DNA of 64,000 nt from Marinobacterium iners (GTDB lineage: Bacteria > Pseudomonadota > Gammaproteobacteria > Pseudomonadales > Balneatricaceae): NCBI RefSeq assembly GCF_017310015.1, contig NZ_CP022297.1:3286001-3350000 (forward strand), in the 5' to 3' direction. The notes below the pieces were generated by a model. It was not told where the DNA came from and did no database searches. It worked only from the letters and a program-made list of their open reading frames with translations. Made by a program: the position numbers and the translations under genes. Shown here in pieces: positions 24,882-33,650 of the stretch; the stretch's first letter is position 1; every line of letters starts with the position of its first letter.

Positions 24882-27494
24882 ATGAAAAAAACCACACAGA
24901 ATCAAACAGCTGAAAGCCCCCATACTCCCATGATGCAGCAGTACTTACGCATTAAGGCGCAGCACCCGGATCAATTGCTGTTTTACCGTATGGGGGATTT
25001 TTACGAGCTGTTCTATGACGACGCCAAGAAGGCGGCGCGACTGCTGGATATCTCGCTGACGGCACGGGGCAAGTCGGCCGGTGAGCCGATTCCGATGGCG
25101 GGCATTCCCTACCACTCGGCCGAGGGCTATATCGCCCGGATCGTCAAGGCCGGCGAGTCGGTGGTGATCTGTGAGCAGGTGGGTGACCCGGCGACCAGCA
25201 AGGGGCCGGTTGCGCGCGAGGTCGTGCGTATCGTCACACCCGGCACACTGAGTGATGAAGCCCTGCTGGATGAACATCAGGACAATATTCTGATGGCAAT
25301 CTGTGTGCAGGGTGAACGTTATGGCCTTGCGCTGGTGGATATCAGCTCGGGCCGGTTCAGTCTGTTCGAGGTGGAGGGTACGGATGCCCTGCTGGCCGAG
25401 CTGGAGCGCCTGCGCCCGGCTGAGCTGCTTTACCCCGATGACTCCGGTCTGTCCCGGCTGTTGGGCAAACGCCCGGGCAGTCATGGCCGTCCGCCCTGGG
25501 AGTTCGAAGCCGATACGGCGCAGCGGCTGTTATGTGATCAGTTCAATACCCGTGACCTGAGCGGATTCGGTTGTGACCACCTGCCACTGGCGATCAGTGC
25601 GGCGGGTTGCCTGCTGCAGTATGCGCGGGATACCCAACGCAGCACTCTGCCGCACATACGCCGCCTGCAGGTTGAGCAGCATGACGAAGCGGTGATTCTG
25701 GATGCGGCAACACGGCGTAATCTTGAACTGGATCTGAACCTGTCGGGTGGACGCAGCAACACCCTGGCGTCTGTACTGGACAAGTGCCGCACGCCGATGG
25801 GCAGTCGTTTGCTACGCCGCTGGCTGCATCGCCCTCTGCGCGACCGCGCAACGCTGGAAAGCCGTCAGGATGCGATCCGCTGGCTGATGCAGCCAGGCCA
25901 GAGCGAGGATATTGCCGAGCAGCTGCGCCTGATCGGGGACATGGAGCGTATTCTGTCACGCATCGCACTGCGATCCGCGCGCCCACGTGACCTTGAACGC
26001 CTGCGCAATGCATTGACCTCGCTGCCGGACCTGCAACGGTTGATTCAAGCTGCCGATGCACCGCTGGTGGGCACACTGGCACAGTCCATTGCCACCTTTC
26101 CCGAGCTGTCCGAGCTGCTGCAAAGCGCCATCATCGATGGCCCTCCGGTGGTGATTCGTGACGGTGGCGTGATTGCAGCTGGCTACGATGCCGAACTGGA
26201 TGAGCTGAGGGGCTTGAGTGAAAACGCCGGCGATTATCTGCTGCAGCTGGAGCAGCGCGAGCGTGCGCGCACCGATATTGCCAACCTTAAAGTCGGTTAC
26301 AACCGGGTTCACGGCTACTATATCGAAGTCACCAAGGCGCAGGCGGTCGACATGCCGGCGGACTATATCCGCCGCCAGACGCTGAAAAATGCCGAGCGCT
26401 TCATCACGCCCGAACTGAAAGAGTTTGAAGACAAGGCACTGAGTGCCAAAAGCAAGGCACTGGCACGGGAGAAGGCACTCTATGAGGCGCTGATCGAAAC
26501 CCTGGCAGCCGAACTGGGGCCGCTGCAGGAGTCCGCGGCCGCTCTGGCGCAGCTGGATGTACTGAATACGCTGGCAGACCGGGCCCTGGCACTGGAATAT
26601 CAATGTCCCCGGCTGGTGGATGAGCCCTGTATCCAAATCGAAGCGGGTCGGCACCCGGTGGTCGAGTCCGTGCTCGAAACCCCGTTTGTAGCCAACGACC
26701 TTGAACTGCATCCCGCACGGCGGATGCTGATCATCACCGGTCCCAACATGGGCGGCAAGTCCACCTATATGCGTCAGGCTGCGCTGATTACGCTGCTGGC
26801 CCACATCGGCAGCTATGTACCGGCTCAGGCGGCTCGCATCGGCATTGTCGATCGCATTTTCACCCGCATGGGCTCGTCGGACGACCTGGCCGGTGGACGC
26901 TCAACCTTTATGGTCGAGATGACCGAAACCGCCAACATTCTGCACAACGCCACCGAACGCAGCCTGGTGCTGATGGATGAGGTCGGGCGCGGTACCAGTA
27001 CATTCGATGGCCTGTCGCTGGCCTGGTCCTGTGCCGATTATCTGGCACGGGAAATTCGGGCCTTCACCCTGTTTGCCACCCACTACTTTGAATTGACCGC
27101 CCTGCCCGAGCAGGCGACGGGAGTCGATAACGTGCACTTGACCGCCGTTGAGCACAACGATCACATCGTGTTCATGCATGAGGTGCAACAGGGCCCGGCC
27201 AGTCAAAGCTACGGTCTGCAGGTTGCACAGCTGGCAGGGATTCCGGCCCGGGTGATCACTCAGGCACGTGACAAACTGGTATTGCTGGAGCAGGACAGCC
27301 GCAGCAGTGCCGGCCAACCCGTACGCAACCCGATCCCCGACTCGGCACGCCATAACGGCCCGATTCAGAGCGACCTGTTTGTGACCAGCGGCCCCTCTGC
27401 CGCCGAGCTGCATCTGCGCGAACTGCAGCCGGATGAGCTGACACCGCGACAGGCACTGGACGCACTGTACAGCCTCAAACAGCTGTTGGATTAA
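24882..27494 (+). CDS. mutS: DNA mismatch repair protein MutS
   Basis: Recognises mismatches and small loops and recruits MutL. The start is placed at the ATG at 24882. The open frame extends 48 codons further upstream, but those residues do not resemble the family, while TPMMQQYLRIKAQHPDQLLF right after the chosen start does. The product has 870 residues (E. coli 853). The mismatch-reading F-Y-E (residues 40-42 in RMGDFYELF) is present. So are the ATPase motifs TGPNMGGKSTYMRQ, STFMVEMTETANIL, VLMDEVGRGTSTFDG and FATHYFELT, and the C-terminal tail ELTPRQALDALYSLK. The mutS-fdxA-rpoS order is as in Pseudomonas. Confidence 0.98.
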   Translation: MKKTTQNQTAESPHTPMMQQYLRIKAQHPDQLLFYRMGDFYELFYDDAKKAARLLDISLTARGKSAGEPIPMAGIPYHSAEGYIARIVKAGESVVICEQVGDPATSKGPVAREVVRIVTPGTLSDEALLDEHQDNILMAICVQGERYGLALVDISSGRFSLFEVEGTDALLAELERLRPAELLYPDDSGLSRLLGKRPGSHGRPPWEFEADTAQRLLCDQFNTRDLSGFGCDHLPLAISAAGCLLQYARDTQRSTLPHIRRLQVEQHDEAVILDAATRRNLELDLNLSGGRSNTLASVLDKCRTPMGSRLLRRWLHRPLRDRATLESRQDAIRWLMQPGQSEDIAEQLRLIGDMERILSRIALRSARPRDLERLRNALTSLPDLQRLIQAADAPLVGTLAQSIATFPELSELLQSAIIDGPPVVIRDGGVIAAGYDAELDELRGLSENAGDYLLQLEQRERARTDIANLKVGYNRVHGYYIEVTKAQAVDMPADYIRRQTLKNAERFITPELKEFEDKALSAKSKALAREKALYEALIETLAAELGPLQESAAALAQLDVLNTLADRALALEYQCPRLVDEPCIQIEAGRHPVVESVLETPFVANDLELHPARRMLIITGPNMGGKSTYMRQAALITLLAHIGSYVPAQAARIGIVDRIFTRMGSSDDLAGGRSTFMVEMTETANILHNATERSLVLMDEVGRGTSTFDGLSLAWSCADYLAREIRAFTLFATHYFELTALPEQATGVDNVHLTAVEHNDHIVFMHEVQQGPASQSYGLQVAQLAGIPARVITQARDKLVLLEQDSRSSAGQPVRNPIPDSARHNGPIQSDLFVTSGPSAAELHLRELQPDELTPRQALDALYSLKQLLD

Positions 27495-27550
27495 GACAAA
27501 ATCCGGCCGCGCACTATACTGCAGACAAACCCTTCTACCGGAGCCGAACC

Positions 27551-27874
27551 ATGACCTATATCGTCACTGACAACTGTATTCGCTGCAAGTACACGGACTG
27601 TGTCGAGGTCTGCCCTGTGGACTGCTTCTATGAGGGTCCCAACTTTCTGGTGATTCACCCGGACGAGTGCATCGACTGCGGACTGTGTGAGCCGGAGTGC
27701 CCAGCAGACGCCATTCTGCACGAGGATGACCTGAGCGATGCGCAGGAGATTTACTTTCAGCTGAACACGGAGCTGTCCGAAATATGGCCCAATATCAATC
27801 AGCGCAAGGCGCCACTGACTGATGCGGACAAATGGAATGGTGAGCCGGACAAGCTCCAGTATCTGGAGCGCTAG
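27551..27874 (+). CDS. fdxA: Seven-iron ferredoxin
   Basis: A 107-residue electron carrier. The N-terminus MTYIVTDNCIRCKYTDCVEVCPVDCFYEG and the second motif CIDCGLCEPECP are the [3Fe-4S]/[4Fe-4S] ligand sets of the Azotobacter FdI-type family. The C-terminal part (about 60-107) lacks cysteines, as usual. A GGAGCC site precedes the ATG. It lies 56 bases after mutS and ends at a hairpin terminator shared with rpoS. Confidence 0.96.
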   Translation: MTYIVTDNCIRCKYTDCVEVCPVDCFYEGPNFLVIHPDECIDCGLCEPECPADAILHEDDLSDAQEIYFQLNTELSEIWPNINQRKAPLTDADKWNGEPDKLQYLER

Positions 27875-27897
27875 CGAGGCTTGAAGCGTTCATATTT

Positions 27898-27931
27898 GAA
27901 AAATGTGCCGGTCGCATACCGGCACGTTTTT
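27898..27931. terminator. Bidirectional intrinsic terminator between fdxA and rpoS
   Basis: GTGCCGGT (27905-27912) pairs with ACCGGCAC (27918-27925) around a five-base loop. An A-run lies on the left and TTTTT on the right, so it can end both the fdxA transcript (plus) and the rpoS transcript (minus). Confidence 0.85.
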
Positions 27932-28979
27932 ACTGCAGCAGATCTTCTCCGCTCAGACCGTTCTTCTCCACAATTTCACGCAGCTTGCGCAGAGCTTCAA
28001 CTTGAATCTGACGTACTCGTTCACGCGTCAGGCCAATTTCCTGCCCGACCTGCTCCAACGTGCTCATTTCATAGCCGCGCAGACCGAAGCGACGCGACAG
28101 TACATCGGCATGCTTTTCAGGCAGCATCTCCATCCAGCGATTGAGATTGCCGCTGATGTTATTGTTCTGCAACAGCGTTTCGGGATCAAGCGCATCCAGA
28201 TCGGGGATCGTATCCAGCAGAGGCTTGTCAGCTCCCTGCCCAGCCGGGATATCTACCGAGCTGACACGCTCGTTCAATCCCAACATCCGTTCTACATTCG
28301 CGACAGGCTTGTCAACGAGTGCTGCGATCTCTTCAGCTGTAGGCTCATGATCCAGCTTTTGTGCCAGCTCACGGGAAGCCCGCAAGTACACGTTCAGCTC
28401 TTTCACTACATGTATCGGCAGGCGAATCGTGCGTGTCTGGTTCATGATGGCGCGTTCGATAGTCTGTCGAATCCACCAGGTCGCATAGGTCGAAAAACGG
28501 AAGCCCCGCTCGGGATCGAATTTTTCCACCGCGCGAATCAGGCCGAGGTTACCCTCTTCGATCAGATCAAGCAGTGTCAGCCCACGGTTGATATAACGCC
28601 GTGCGATCTTGACCACCAGACGCAGGTTGCTCTCGATCATCCGTTTCCGGGAGGCCTCGTCTCCCTTGAGTGCACGCCGGGAAAAGTAAACCTCTTCTTC
28701 CGCTGTCAGCAATGGCGAAAAGCCGATCTCGTTGAGATAAAGCTGAGTTGCATCCAGCGACTTGGCGTTAACCAGGTCCTGATGCGCCATGGAACCTCTG
28801 CCGCGCCCGCTGTTCAGAAACTCTGGCGGTTCAGACTCGCTGCTGTCAGCGTCATCACTGTCTTCATCGGCAACATTGAGCGTTTCTTCTTCATCGTAGC
28901 GGTCTTCAGTGTCATCAAACTCAGCATCGTTGCTCTGGGCTGACACGCGGTATTCTGTACCTTTACCTACGGTTTCCAT
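27930..28979 (-). CDS. rpoS: Stationary-phase sigma factor RpoS
   Basis: A 349-residue sigma-70 family factor for general stress and stationary phase. Region 1.2 begins at DATQLYLNEIGFSPLLTAEEE. Region 2 contains RRYINRGLTLLDLIEEGNLGLIRAVEKFDPERGFRFSTYATWWIRQTIERAI. Region 4 has the helix-turn-helix STLEQVGQEIGLTRERVRQIQVEALRKLR. The N-terminal 60 residues are unusually acidic (DDTEDRYDEEETLNVADEDSDDADSSESE) compared with E. coli or Pseudomonas RpoS. It follows nlpD by 63 bases. As in other gammaproteobacteria, its main promoter is probably inside nlpD. Confidence 0.97.
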   Translation of the reverse strand: METVGKGTEYRVSAQSNDAEFDDTEDRYDEEETLNVADEDSDDADSSESEPPEFLNSGRGRGSMAHQDLVNAKSLDATQLYLNEIGFSPLLTAEEEVYFSRRALKGDEASRKRMIESNLRLVVKIARRYINRGLTLLDLIEEGNLGLIRAVEKFDPERGFRFSTYATWWIRQTIERAIMNQTRTIRLPIHVVKELNVYLRASRELAQKLDHEPTAEEIAALVDKPVANVERMLGLNERVSSVDIPAGQGADKPLLDTIPDLDALDPETLLQNNNISGNLNRWMEMLPEKHADVLSRRFGLRGYEMSTLEQVGQEIGLTRERVRQIQVEALRKLREIVEKNGLSGEDLLQ

Positions 28980-29042
28980 TTTTCACCCCCAGGTAGTCAA
29001 GATGATCAGATCATCTCTGCATGGCCATCATTATTGTTTTTA

Positions 29043-29867
29043 TCATTGTTTGGGCAAATATCGTAATGGATCCACCGGATTCCCGTCACGGCGAATCTCG
29101 AAGTGAAGCATCGTACGCGTTGCCCCCGTATTGCCTATCTCGGCAATTTTCTCACCCGCTTTAACCTTATCACCCTCACGCACAAAAATGCGACTGTTAT
29201 GCGCATATGCACTCAGATAGCGTTGGTTATGGTTAAGAATCACAAGATTGCCGTAACCCAACAAGCCATTTCCGGCATAGACCACTTCGCCACCGGCCGC
29301 GGCCTTGACGGGTTCACCGGCGTTACCGGCAATATCCAGGCCCTTGTTTGCAGGTTCTCCACCACCGAAACGACTGATGATTCTGCCCTTGTGCGGCCAT
29401 TGCCAACTGACGGCACCGTTACCTCCGGAGCTGGCGGAAGAAGGCTTGGATGGTGCTGGACTGGAAGAAGGGGTGCGGGCAGTCGCTTCTGAGCGGTTGG
29501 TGTTGGTTACGGTTCGCGCCGTTGTTGTTGAGGCAGCCGGAGCTGGACTTGAGGGCTTGGGTGCAGCTGTCGAGCCGGATGCGGCCTTTGAGCCGCCGGG
29601 CAACCTCAGCGTGAGCGACTGCCCCGGGTATATAAAGTAGCGAATGTCGATGCCGTTCCAGCGGGCAACTTCGCGGTAATCAAGCCCATAACGAAACGAA
29701 ATGGAATACAGGGTATCACCGCGCTGGACCCGATAGCTGGCAGGCGCAGGGCCTCTGGCCTCGCTGCGCGCACCCAGAGAGCGCTCGGACACGGGAGCAT
29801 AGCCGCTCGAACATCCCTGCAGCAGGAGCAATAGCGATATCAGCCAGAGCAGCAGAGGATTCGGCAA
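29043..29867 (-). CDS. nlpD: NlpD, LysM/degenerate-LytM lipoprotein activator of amidases
   Basis: A 274-residue outer-membrane lipoprotein. The signal peptide ends in a lipobox (LLLQGCSSG, Cys at residue 19). A LysM domain (YRVQRGDTLYSISFRYGLDY) lies at about 45-90, followed by a Ser/Ala/Thr/Pro linker and a C-terminal M23/LytM domain from about 150. In that domain the zinc-ligand His is replaced (NKGLDIAG), as in E. coli NlpD, so it is not a peptidase. It is expected to activate AmiC-type amidases at division. It lies between the DUF368 gene and rpoS. Confidence 0.95.
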   Translation of the reverse strand: MPNPLLLWLISLLLLLQGCSSGYAPVSERSLGARSEARGPAPASYRVQRGDTLYSISFRYGLDYREVARWNGIDIRYFIYPGQSLTLRLPGGSKAASGSTAAPKPSSPAPAASTTTARTVTNTNRSEATARTPSSSPAPSKPSSASSGGNGAVSWQWPHKGRIISRFGGGEPANKGLDIAGNAGEPVKAAAGGEVVYAGNGLLGYGNLVILNHNQRYLSAYAHNSRIFVREGDKVKAGEKIAEIGNTGATRTMLHFEIRRDGNPVDPLRYLPKQ

Positions 29868-29882
29868 CAGGGTCTCCCATCT

Positions 29883-30803
29883 TCAGGTTTTCTGTCGATC
29901 CAACAGTATACCCAGTGCAGCACCAACCAGCATCAGCAGCAGCGCGGGCCAGAACCAGTCATTGAGCCCGGTCAGAGCTTCGAAACTGCCCGGCAGCAGA
30001 TTCTGCTGCAGCACCGGCACCTCTTCTCCCTTGCTGTTGATGGTGTAGGACAGCGTGTATTTCCAGGGCCATACCTTGTTGAGGGAGCCAAGCATAAAAC
30101 CACCCAGCAGGGCCAGTGTCATCATTCGATGGTGGTGGAACGCCCAGCTCAATACACGGGAGAAGCTCAGCAGCCCGACCACACAACCTGCCATAAACAC
30201 CAGCAGAATAGCCCACTCCAGAGCCTTGATTGCACCCAGAATGGGCGCATACATCCCCATCAGCAACAGAATGAAACTGCCTGAGATGCCCGGCAAAATC
30301 ATGGCACAGATAGCAATCATACCCGCAAGGAATATAATCAGGCTTGAGGGTTCTACACTGCCCGGTGCCTGTTCGGTAATGATGTAGGCCAGCAACACCC
30401 CTGTGGCGAATGTAGCCATGAGGTTCATATTCCAGCCTCGAATATGCCGGGCGACACTCCAGGTAGACGCCAATATTAAGCCGAAAAAGAATGACCAGAG
30501 CAGGATCGGGTACTCGTCCAACAGATAGAGCACAACCCGCGAGATGGTTAACAGGCTCAGTAAAATACCTGACACCAGCGCTAACAGAAAACTGCCGTTG
30601 ATGTAGCGCCAGCAGGACATCAGTCCTTCGTTGAACAGAATACGCACCGCTTCAGGGTTAAACTGTTTAATACTGTCGATCAGCTCTTCGTATATACCGG
30701 TGATGAATGCAATGGTGCCGCCGGAAACACCGGGGACGACATCAGCAGCTCCCATCATCATCCCCTTGCCGGAGAGGACCAGATAATCCTTCTTGCTTCG
30801 CAT
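29883..30803 (-). CDS. DUF368 family membrane protein, probable undecaprenyl-phosphate translocase
   Basis: A 306-residue polytopic protein. The start at the ATG at 30803 is set by a strong GGAGG site; an upstream extension does not match the family. The hallmark glycine- and proline-rich hairpins are KGMMMGAADVVPGVSGGTIAFI near residue 10-33 and CAMILPGISGSFILLLMGMY near the middle, arranged in a pseudo-repeat. DUF368 proteins (PopT) have been reported to recycle undecaprenyl phosphate across the membrane. Its place between pcm and nlpD links it to the stress and envelope operon. Confidence 0.88.
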   Translation of the reverse strand: MRSKKDYLVLSGKGMMMGAADVVPGVSGGTIAFITGIYEELIDSIKQFNPEAVRILFNEGLMSCWRYINGSFLLALVSGILLSLLTISRVVLYLLDEYPILLWSFFFGLILASTWSVARHIRGWNMNLMATFATGVLLAYIITEQAPGSVEPSSLIIFLAGMIAICAMILPGISGSFILLLMGMYAPILGAIKALEWAILLVFMAGCVVGLLSFSRVLSWAFHHHRMMTLALLGGFMLGSLNKVWPWKYTLSYTINSKGEEVPVLQQNLLPGSFEALTGLNDWFWPALLLMLVGAALGILLDRQKT

Positions 30804-30822
30804 CGAGCCTCCTTGCAACCCG

Positions 30823-31488
30823 TCAGCGCACAGTACCGCTGAGCAGTGGCACAAAGCGCACGGCTTCCAGCGTTTCGGTTTCGTACTTGTCTTCGGTCAC
30901 ACGTGTAATCCGCTTCAGTATCTGTTCGTCATGACCGACGGGGATCACCAACCGCCCTCCAACTGCGAGCTGCTCCAGCAACTCGTGAGGTATTTCGCGT
31001 GGCGCGGCAGTCACCAGAATTCCGTCAAAGGGTGCCTTTTCAGGCCAGCCCATGCCACCGTCGGTATGGCGCAGCATCACATTGTGCAACTTCAGCCGCT
31101 GCAAACGTTTGCGCGCCTTTTCCTGCAACGGACGAATGCGCTCAACGCTGAACACCTGATCCACCAACTGTGCCAGTACGGCTGTCTGGTAGCCAGACCC
31201 GGTACCCACCTCAAGTACCTTATTGAGCGACTCACCCTCCAGCAAAAGCTCTGTCATGCGGGCTACGATATAAGGCTGCGAAATCGTCTGGTTATAACCG
31301 ATGGGAAGGGCCGTATCTTCATAGGCCCGATGTGAAAGCGCCTCATCTATGAAGATATGGCGTGGCGTATCTCGAACCACATTCAGCACTTCCTCACTGA
31401 TCACACCCTGATCACGCAAGCGCTGAGCAAGTCGGTCTCGGGTACGGCGCGAGGTCATGCCTATACCCTGCAGATCCATGTCGATCAC
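30823..31488 (-). CDS. pcm: Protein-L-isoaspartate O-methyltransferase
   Basis: Repairs isoaspartyl residues in ageing proteins using S-adenosylmethionine. The 221-residue length is typical. Motifs are RHIFIDEALSHRAYEDTALPIGYNQTISQPYIVARM near residues 45-85, the SAM-binding loop KVLEVGTGSGYQTAVLA, and LVTAAPREIPHELLEQL. The surE-pcm overlap (4 bases) and the order surE-pcm-nlpD-rpoS are conserved in gammaproteobacteria. An interposed DUF368 gene is the variation here. Confidence 0.97.
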   Translation of the reverse strand: MIDMDLQGIGMTSRRTRDRLAQRLRDQGVISEEVLNVVRDTPRHIFIDEALSHRAYEDTALPIGYNQTISQPYIVARMTELLLEGESLNKVLEVGTGSGYQTAVLAQLVDQVFSVERIRPLQEKARKRLQRLKLHNVMLRHTDGGMGWPEKAPFDGILVTAAPREIPHELLEQLAVGGRLVIPVGHDEQILKRITRVTEDKYETETLEAVRFVPLLSGTVR

Positions 31489-32240
31489 AGCAGCCCCTCC
31501 AGCCAGTCCCCCAGATTGTCCATGCCCGTATAGTGGGTCATGTCGATCTGCAGCGGTGTGACGGAGACAAAGCCGTTTTCAACGGCAAAAAAATCGGTTC
31601 CGGGCTCAGCATCCGCTGCCGCACCGGCACCGGCAATCCAATAGCGGATGCGACCACGCGGGTCTTCTACCTGCACCGGTGGCTCGGCACCGTGGCGATG
31701 CCCCAGCCTGGTTACATGAATACCGCGTATCTGGTCCAGCGGCAGGTCTGGTACATTCACATTCAGAACCGTACGTGGCGCAACCACCAGACTATCCAGC
31801 CGCTGCACCAGAGAAGCAACGATTTCTGCCGCAGTTTCATAGTGTTTGGGGTGAAAGCTGTGCATGGAAACAGCAATCGGCGGCAAACGGCAGTGACGCC
31901 CCTCTGTTGCCGCAGCCACAGTACCTGAGTACAGCACATCATCGCCCAGGTTGGCACCGGCATTAATACCCGACACTACAATGTCCGGACGACGCTGCTC
32001 AGTGAACAGCCCAGAGCCCCCCAGATGAACGCAGTCAGTCGGCGTGCCATTGATACCGATATAGCCACTATGGTGTTGATGGGCCTCCAGCGGACGGTCA
32101 AGGGTAAGAGAGTTACTGGCACCGCTGCGGTTGCGATCAGGAGCAACGACACAGGTTTCAGCATCCTGCTTCAGTCGCTCGGCCAGCGTCGCCAGTCCCG
32201 GGGCGTAGACCCCGTCATCATTTGAAATCAGAATCAACAT
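31485..32240 (-). CDS. surE: 5'/3'-nucleotidase SurE
   Basis: Stationary-phase survival phosphatase acting on nucleoside monophosphates. The start is the ATG at 32240 (MLILISNDDGVYAPGLATLAERL); the longer open frame runs into truD and is not used by the family. Metal ligands D-D of SNDDG (residues 7-8), RNRSGASNSLTL, INGTPTDCVHLG and VSGINAGANLGDDVLYSGTVAAATEG are all present. Length is 251 residues. It lies 14 bases after truD. Confidence 0.97.
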   Translation of the reverse strand: MLILISNDDGVYAPGLATLAERLKQDAETCVVAPDRNRSGASNSLTLDRPLEAHQHHSGYIGINGTPTDCVHLGGSGLFTEQRRPDIVVSGINAGANLGDDVLYSGTVAAATEGRHCRLPPIAVSMHSFHPKHYETAAEIVASLVQRLDSLVVAPRTVLNVNVPDLPLDQIRGIHVTRLGHRHGAEPPVQVEDPRGRIRYWIAGAGAAADAEPGTDFFAVENGFVSVTPLQIDMTHYTGMDNLGDWLEGLL

Positions 32241-32254
32241 TATCGGTATGTATC

Positions 32255-33298
32255 TCAGTTCACTTCCGCTGAGGCCGCTGCATTCTGCCACTGGCAGAGT
32301 TCGCGCAGCACACTGGTGGCAAAGGCGCCGGACGGCAGTTCAAATTCAAGTATCCATTGTCCTTCAGACGCCTCCCGTGCCGCAAGCGCCTTTGGTATCA
32401 AGCGCAGTGCACGCCGCTCCTGGTTGAGGCCGAGTGACTCCAGCCCTTGGCAGATCGCCTGTGCCGGAGCAAGTGCAGCCTGCTCAAAAACAGCTGCCTC
32501 ATCCCGTGTCATCAACTGCCCACGCCCCCACATGGGGCCGGTCAGATGCACGTCGCCGCGCTGCAACCGCGCCATCAGGTCAGGCGCATCATCGGCCATA
32601 AAGCAACTTTGACTGCCATCAAGCATCAGTACGTCACCAGGCAGAATACGATCCCAGATCTCCTGTCGCAGGCGGGTATTGATCACCTGATTGAACAGCC
32701 AGGAACGCAGGGCAGAGATATACAGCCCCTTCTTGTGGCGCTGGCGTTCACGCAACCTGCCTTCGAGCAGAGCCAACCCCTTGTCGAGGTTGCCACCGGC
32801 ATTACCGAAACGCTGCTCACCAAAGAAGTTGGGGACACCCTGGCGGATCTTCTCCACCCGCTCGACAAAGGCTTCCGGCTCAGTCAGGTCACGCAGACGG
32901 ATTACGAACCGGTTGCCCGACAGAGCCCCCAGTCGCAGCTTGCGACTGTGGCGACAGCTGTGCAGCACGTCGATACTGTCGCCGCCAAACAGGGACCAGT
33001 TCAGGGTACGGCCGATGGGCAGGCGTACACTGAACCATTGCTCGGTAACGGCATGGCGATCCTTTTTACCGGCATACCCCACGTCACGCGGACTGATCTG
33101 ACAGAAGTTGGCCAGCTGACGTGCTACCCAGTCGGTATTCTCGCCCCGTTTGCGAATATGGAGAAACAGGTGTTCTCCTTCGCCATCAGGCTCAAAAGGC
33201 AACTGCTCAAATACTTGAAAGTCTTCAGGACAACTGCGGATGATTGCAGTGGAAGGTGGCTCGCCCAACAGCCATTCGCAGGCGGAATCAAACATCAC
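32255..33298 (-). CDS. truD: tRNA pseudouridine-13 synthase TruD
   Basis: Makes pseudouridine 13 in tRNA-Glu. The 347-residue protein has the conserved DFQVFEQLPFEPDGEGEHL opening, the catalytic Asp in GYAGKKDRHAVTEQW and the NFFGEQRFGNAGGNL signature. Its ATG overlaps the ftsB stop by 4 bases. In most gammaproteobacteria ispD and ispF stand between ftsB and truD; here nothing does. Confidence 0.97.
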   Translation of the reverse strand: MMFDSACEWLLGEPPSTAIIRSCPEDFQVFEQLPFEPDGEGEHLFLHIRKRGENTDWVARQLANFCQISPRDVGYAGKKDRHAVTEQWFSVRLPIGRTLNWSLFGGDSIDVLHSCRHSRKLRLGALSGNRFVIRLRDLTEPEAFVERVEKIRQGVPNFFGEQRFGNAGGNLDKGLALLEGRLRERQRHKKGLYISALRSWLFNQVINTRLRQEIWDRILPGDVLMLDGSQSCFMADDAPDLMARLQRGDVHLTGPMWGRGQLMTRDEAAVFEQAALAPAQAICQGLESLGLNQERRALRLIPKALAAREASEGQWILEFELPSGAFATSVLRELCQWQNAAASAEVN

Positions 33299-33591
33299 GG
33301 CCTTGGTTGCTCCGGCTCGGGTTCTATCAGTTGGAAAAAGGTTTCGCCCTTGCGCACCATGCCCATTTCACTGCGAGCACGTTCTTCCAAGGCGCCCAAG
33401 CCACGCTTGAGGTCCTGTACTTCAGCCTCAAGGCGCTGGTTGCGTTCGGCCAGTTGCTGGTTTTCGACCTGCTGTTGCAGTATCTGCTCTTCCAGTTGCC
33501 ACACCTGACGCAGGTTGGCCTCGCCGAACCAGAGTCGGTACTGAAGCCCTGCCAGTAACAGCAGTAATATCAACAGTAGCCAGCGATACAC
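33295..33591 (-). CDS. ftsB: Cell-division protein FtsB
   Basis: A 98-residue bitopic inner-membrane protein. A transmembrane helix at about residues 3-18 (RWLLLILLLLLAGLQYRLWF) is followed by a coiled coil (VWQLEEQILQQQVENQQLAERNQRLEAEV) at about 30-70, then the conserved EERARSEMGMVRKGETFFQL. It works with FtsL and FtsQ to activate septal synthesis. It is placed after eno as usual. Confidence 0.95.
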   Translation of the reverse strand: MYRWLLLILLLLLAGLQYRLWFGEANLRQVWQLEEQILQQQVENQQLAERNQRLEAEVQDLKRGLGALEERARSEMGMVRKGETFFQLIEPEPEQPRP

Positions 33592-33607
33592 TGTTCTTCC
33601 CCGGGGT

Positions 33608-33633
33608 CAAAAAAGGGGGCCGGAGCCCCCTCG
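33608..33633 (-). terminator. Intrinsic terminator downstream of eno
   Basis: On the minus strand GGGGGC TCCG GCCCCC (33630-33615) is followed by TTTTTT. It lies between eno and ftsB and would reduce read-through from the highly expressed eno into ftsB-truD. Confidence 0.8.
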
Positions 33634-33650
33634 GATCACACGTCAGTCTA

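Noticed and set aside
27903..28943. Plus-strand open frame of 346 codons opposite rpoS
   Set aside because: It is the antisense of rpoS, whose protein motifs are unmistakable; the shadow shows no family features.
29043..29500. NlpD as an active M23 endopeptidase
   Set aside because: The zinc-ligand histidine is replaced (NKGLDIAG), as in the amidase activator NlpD of E. coli.
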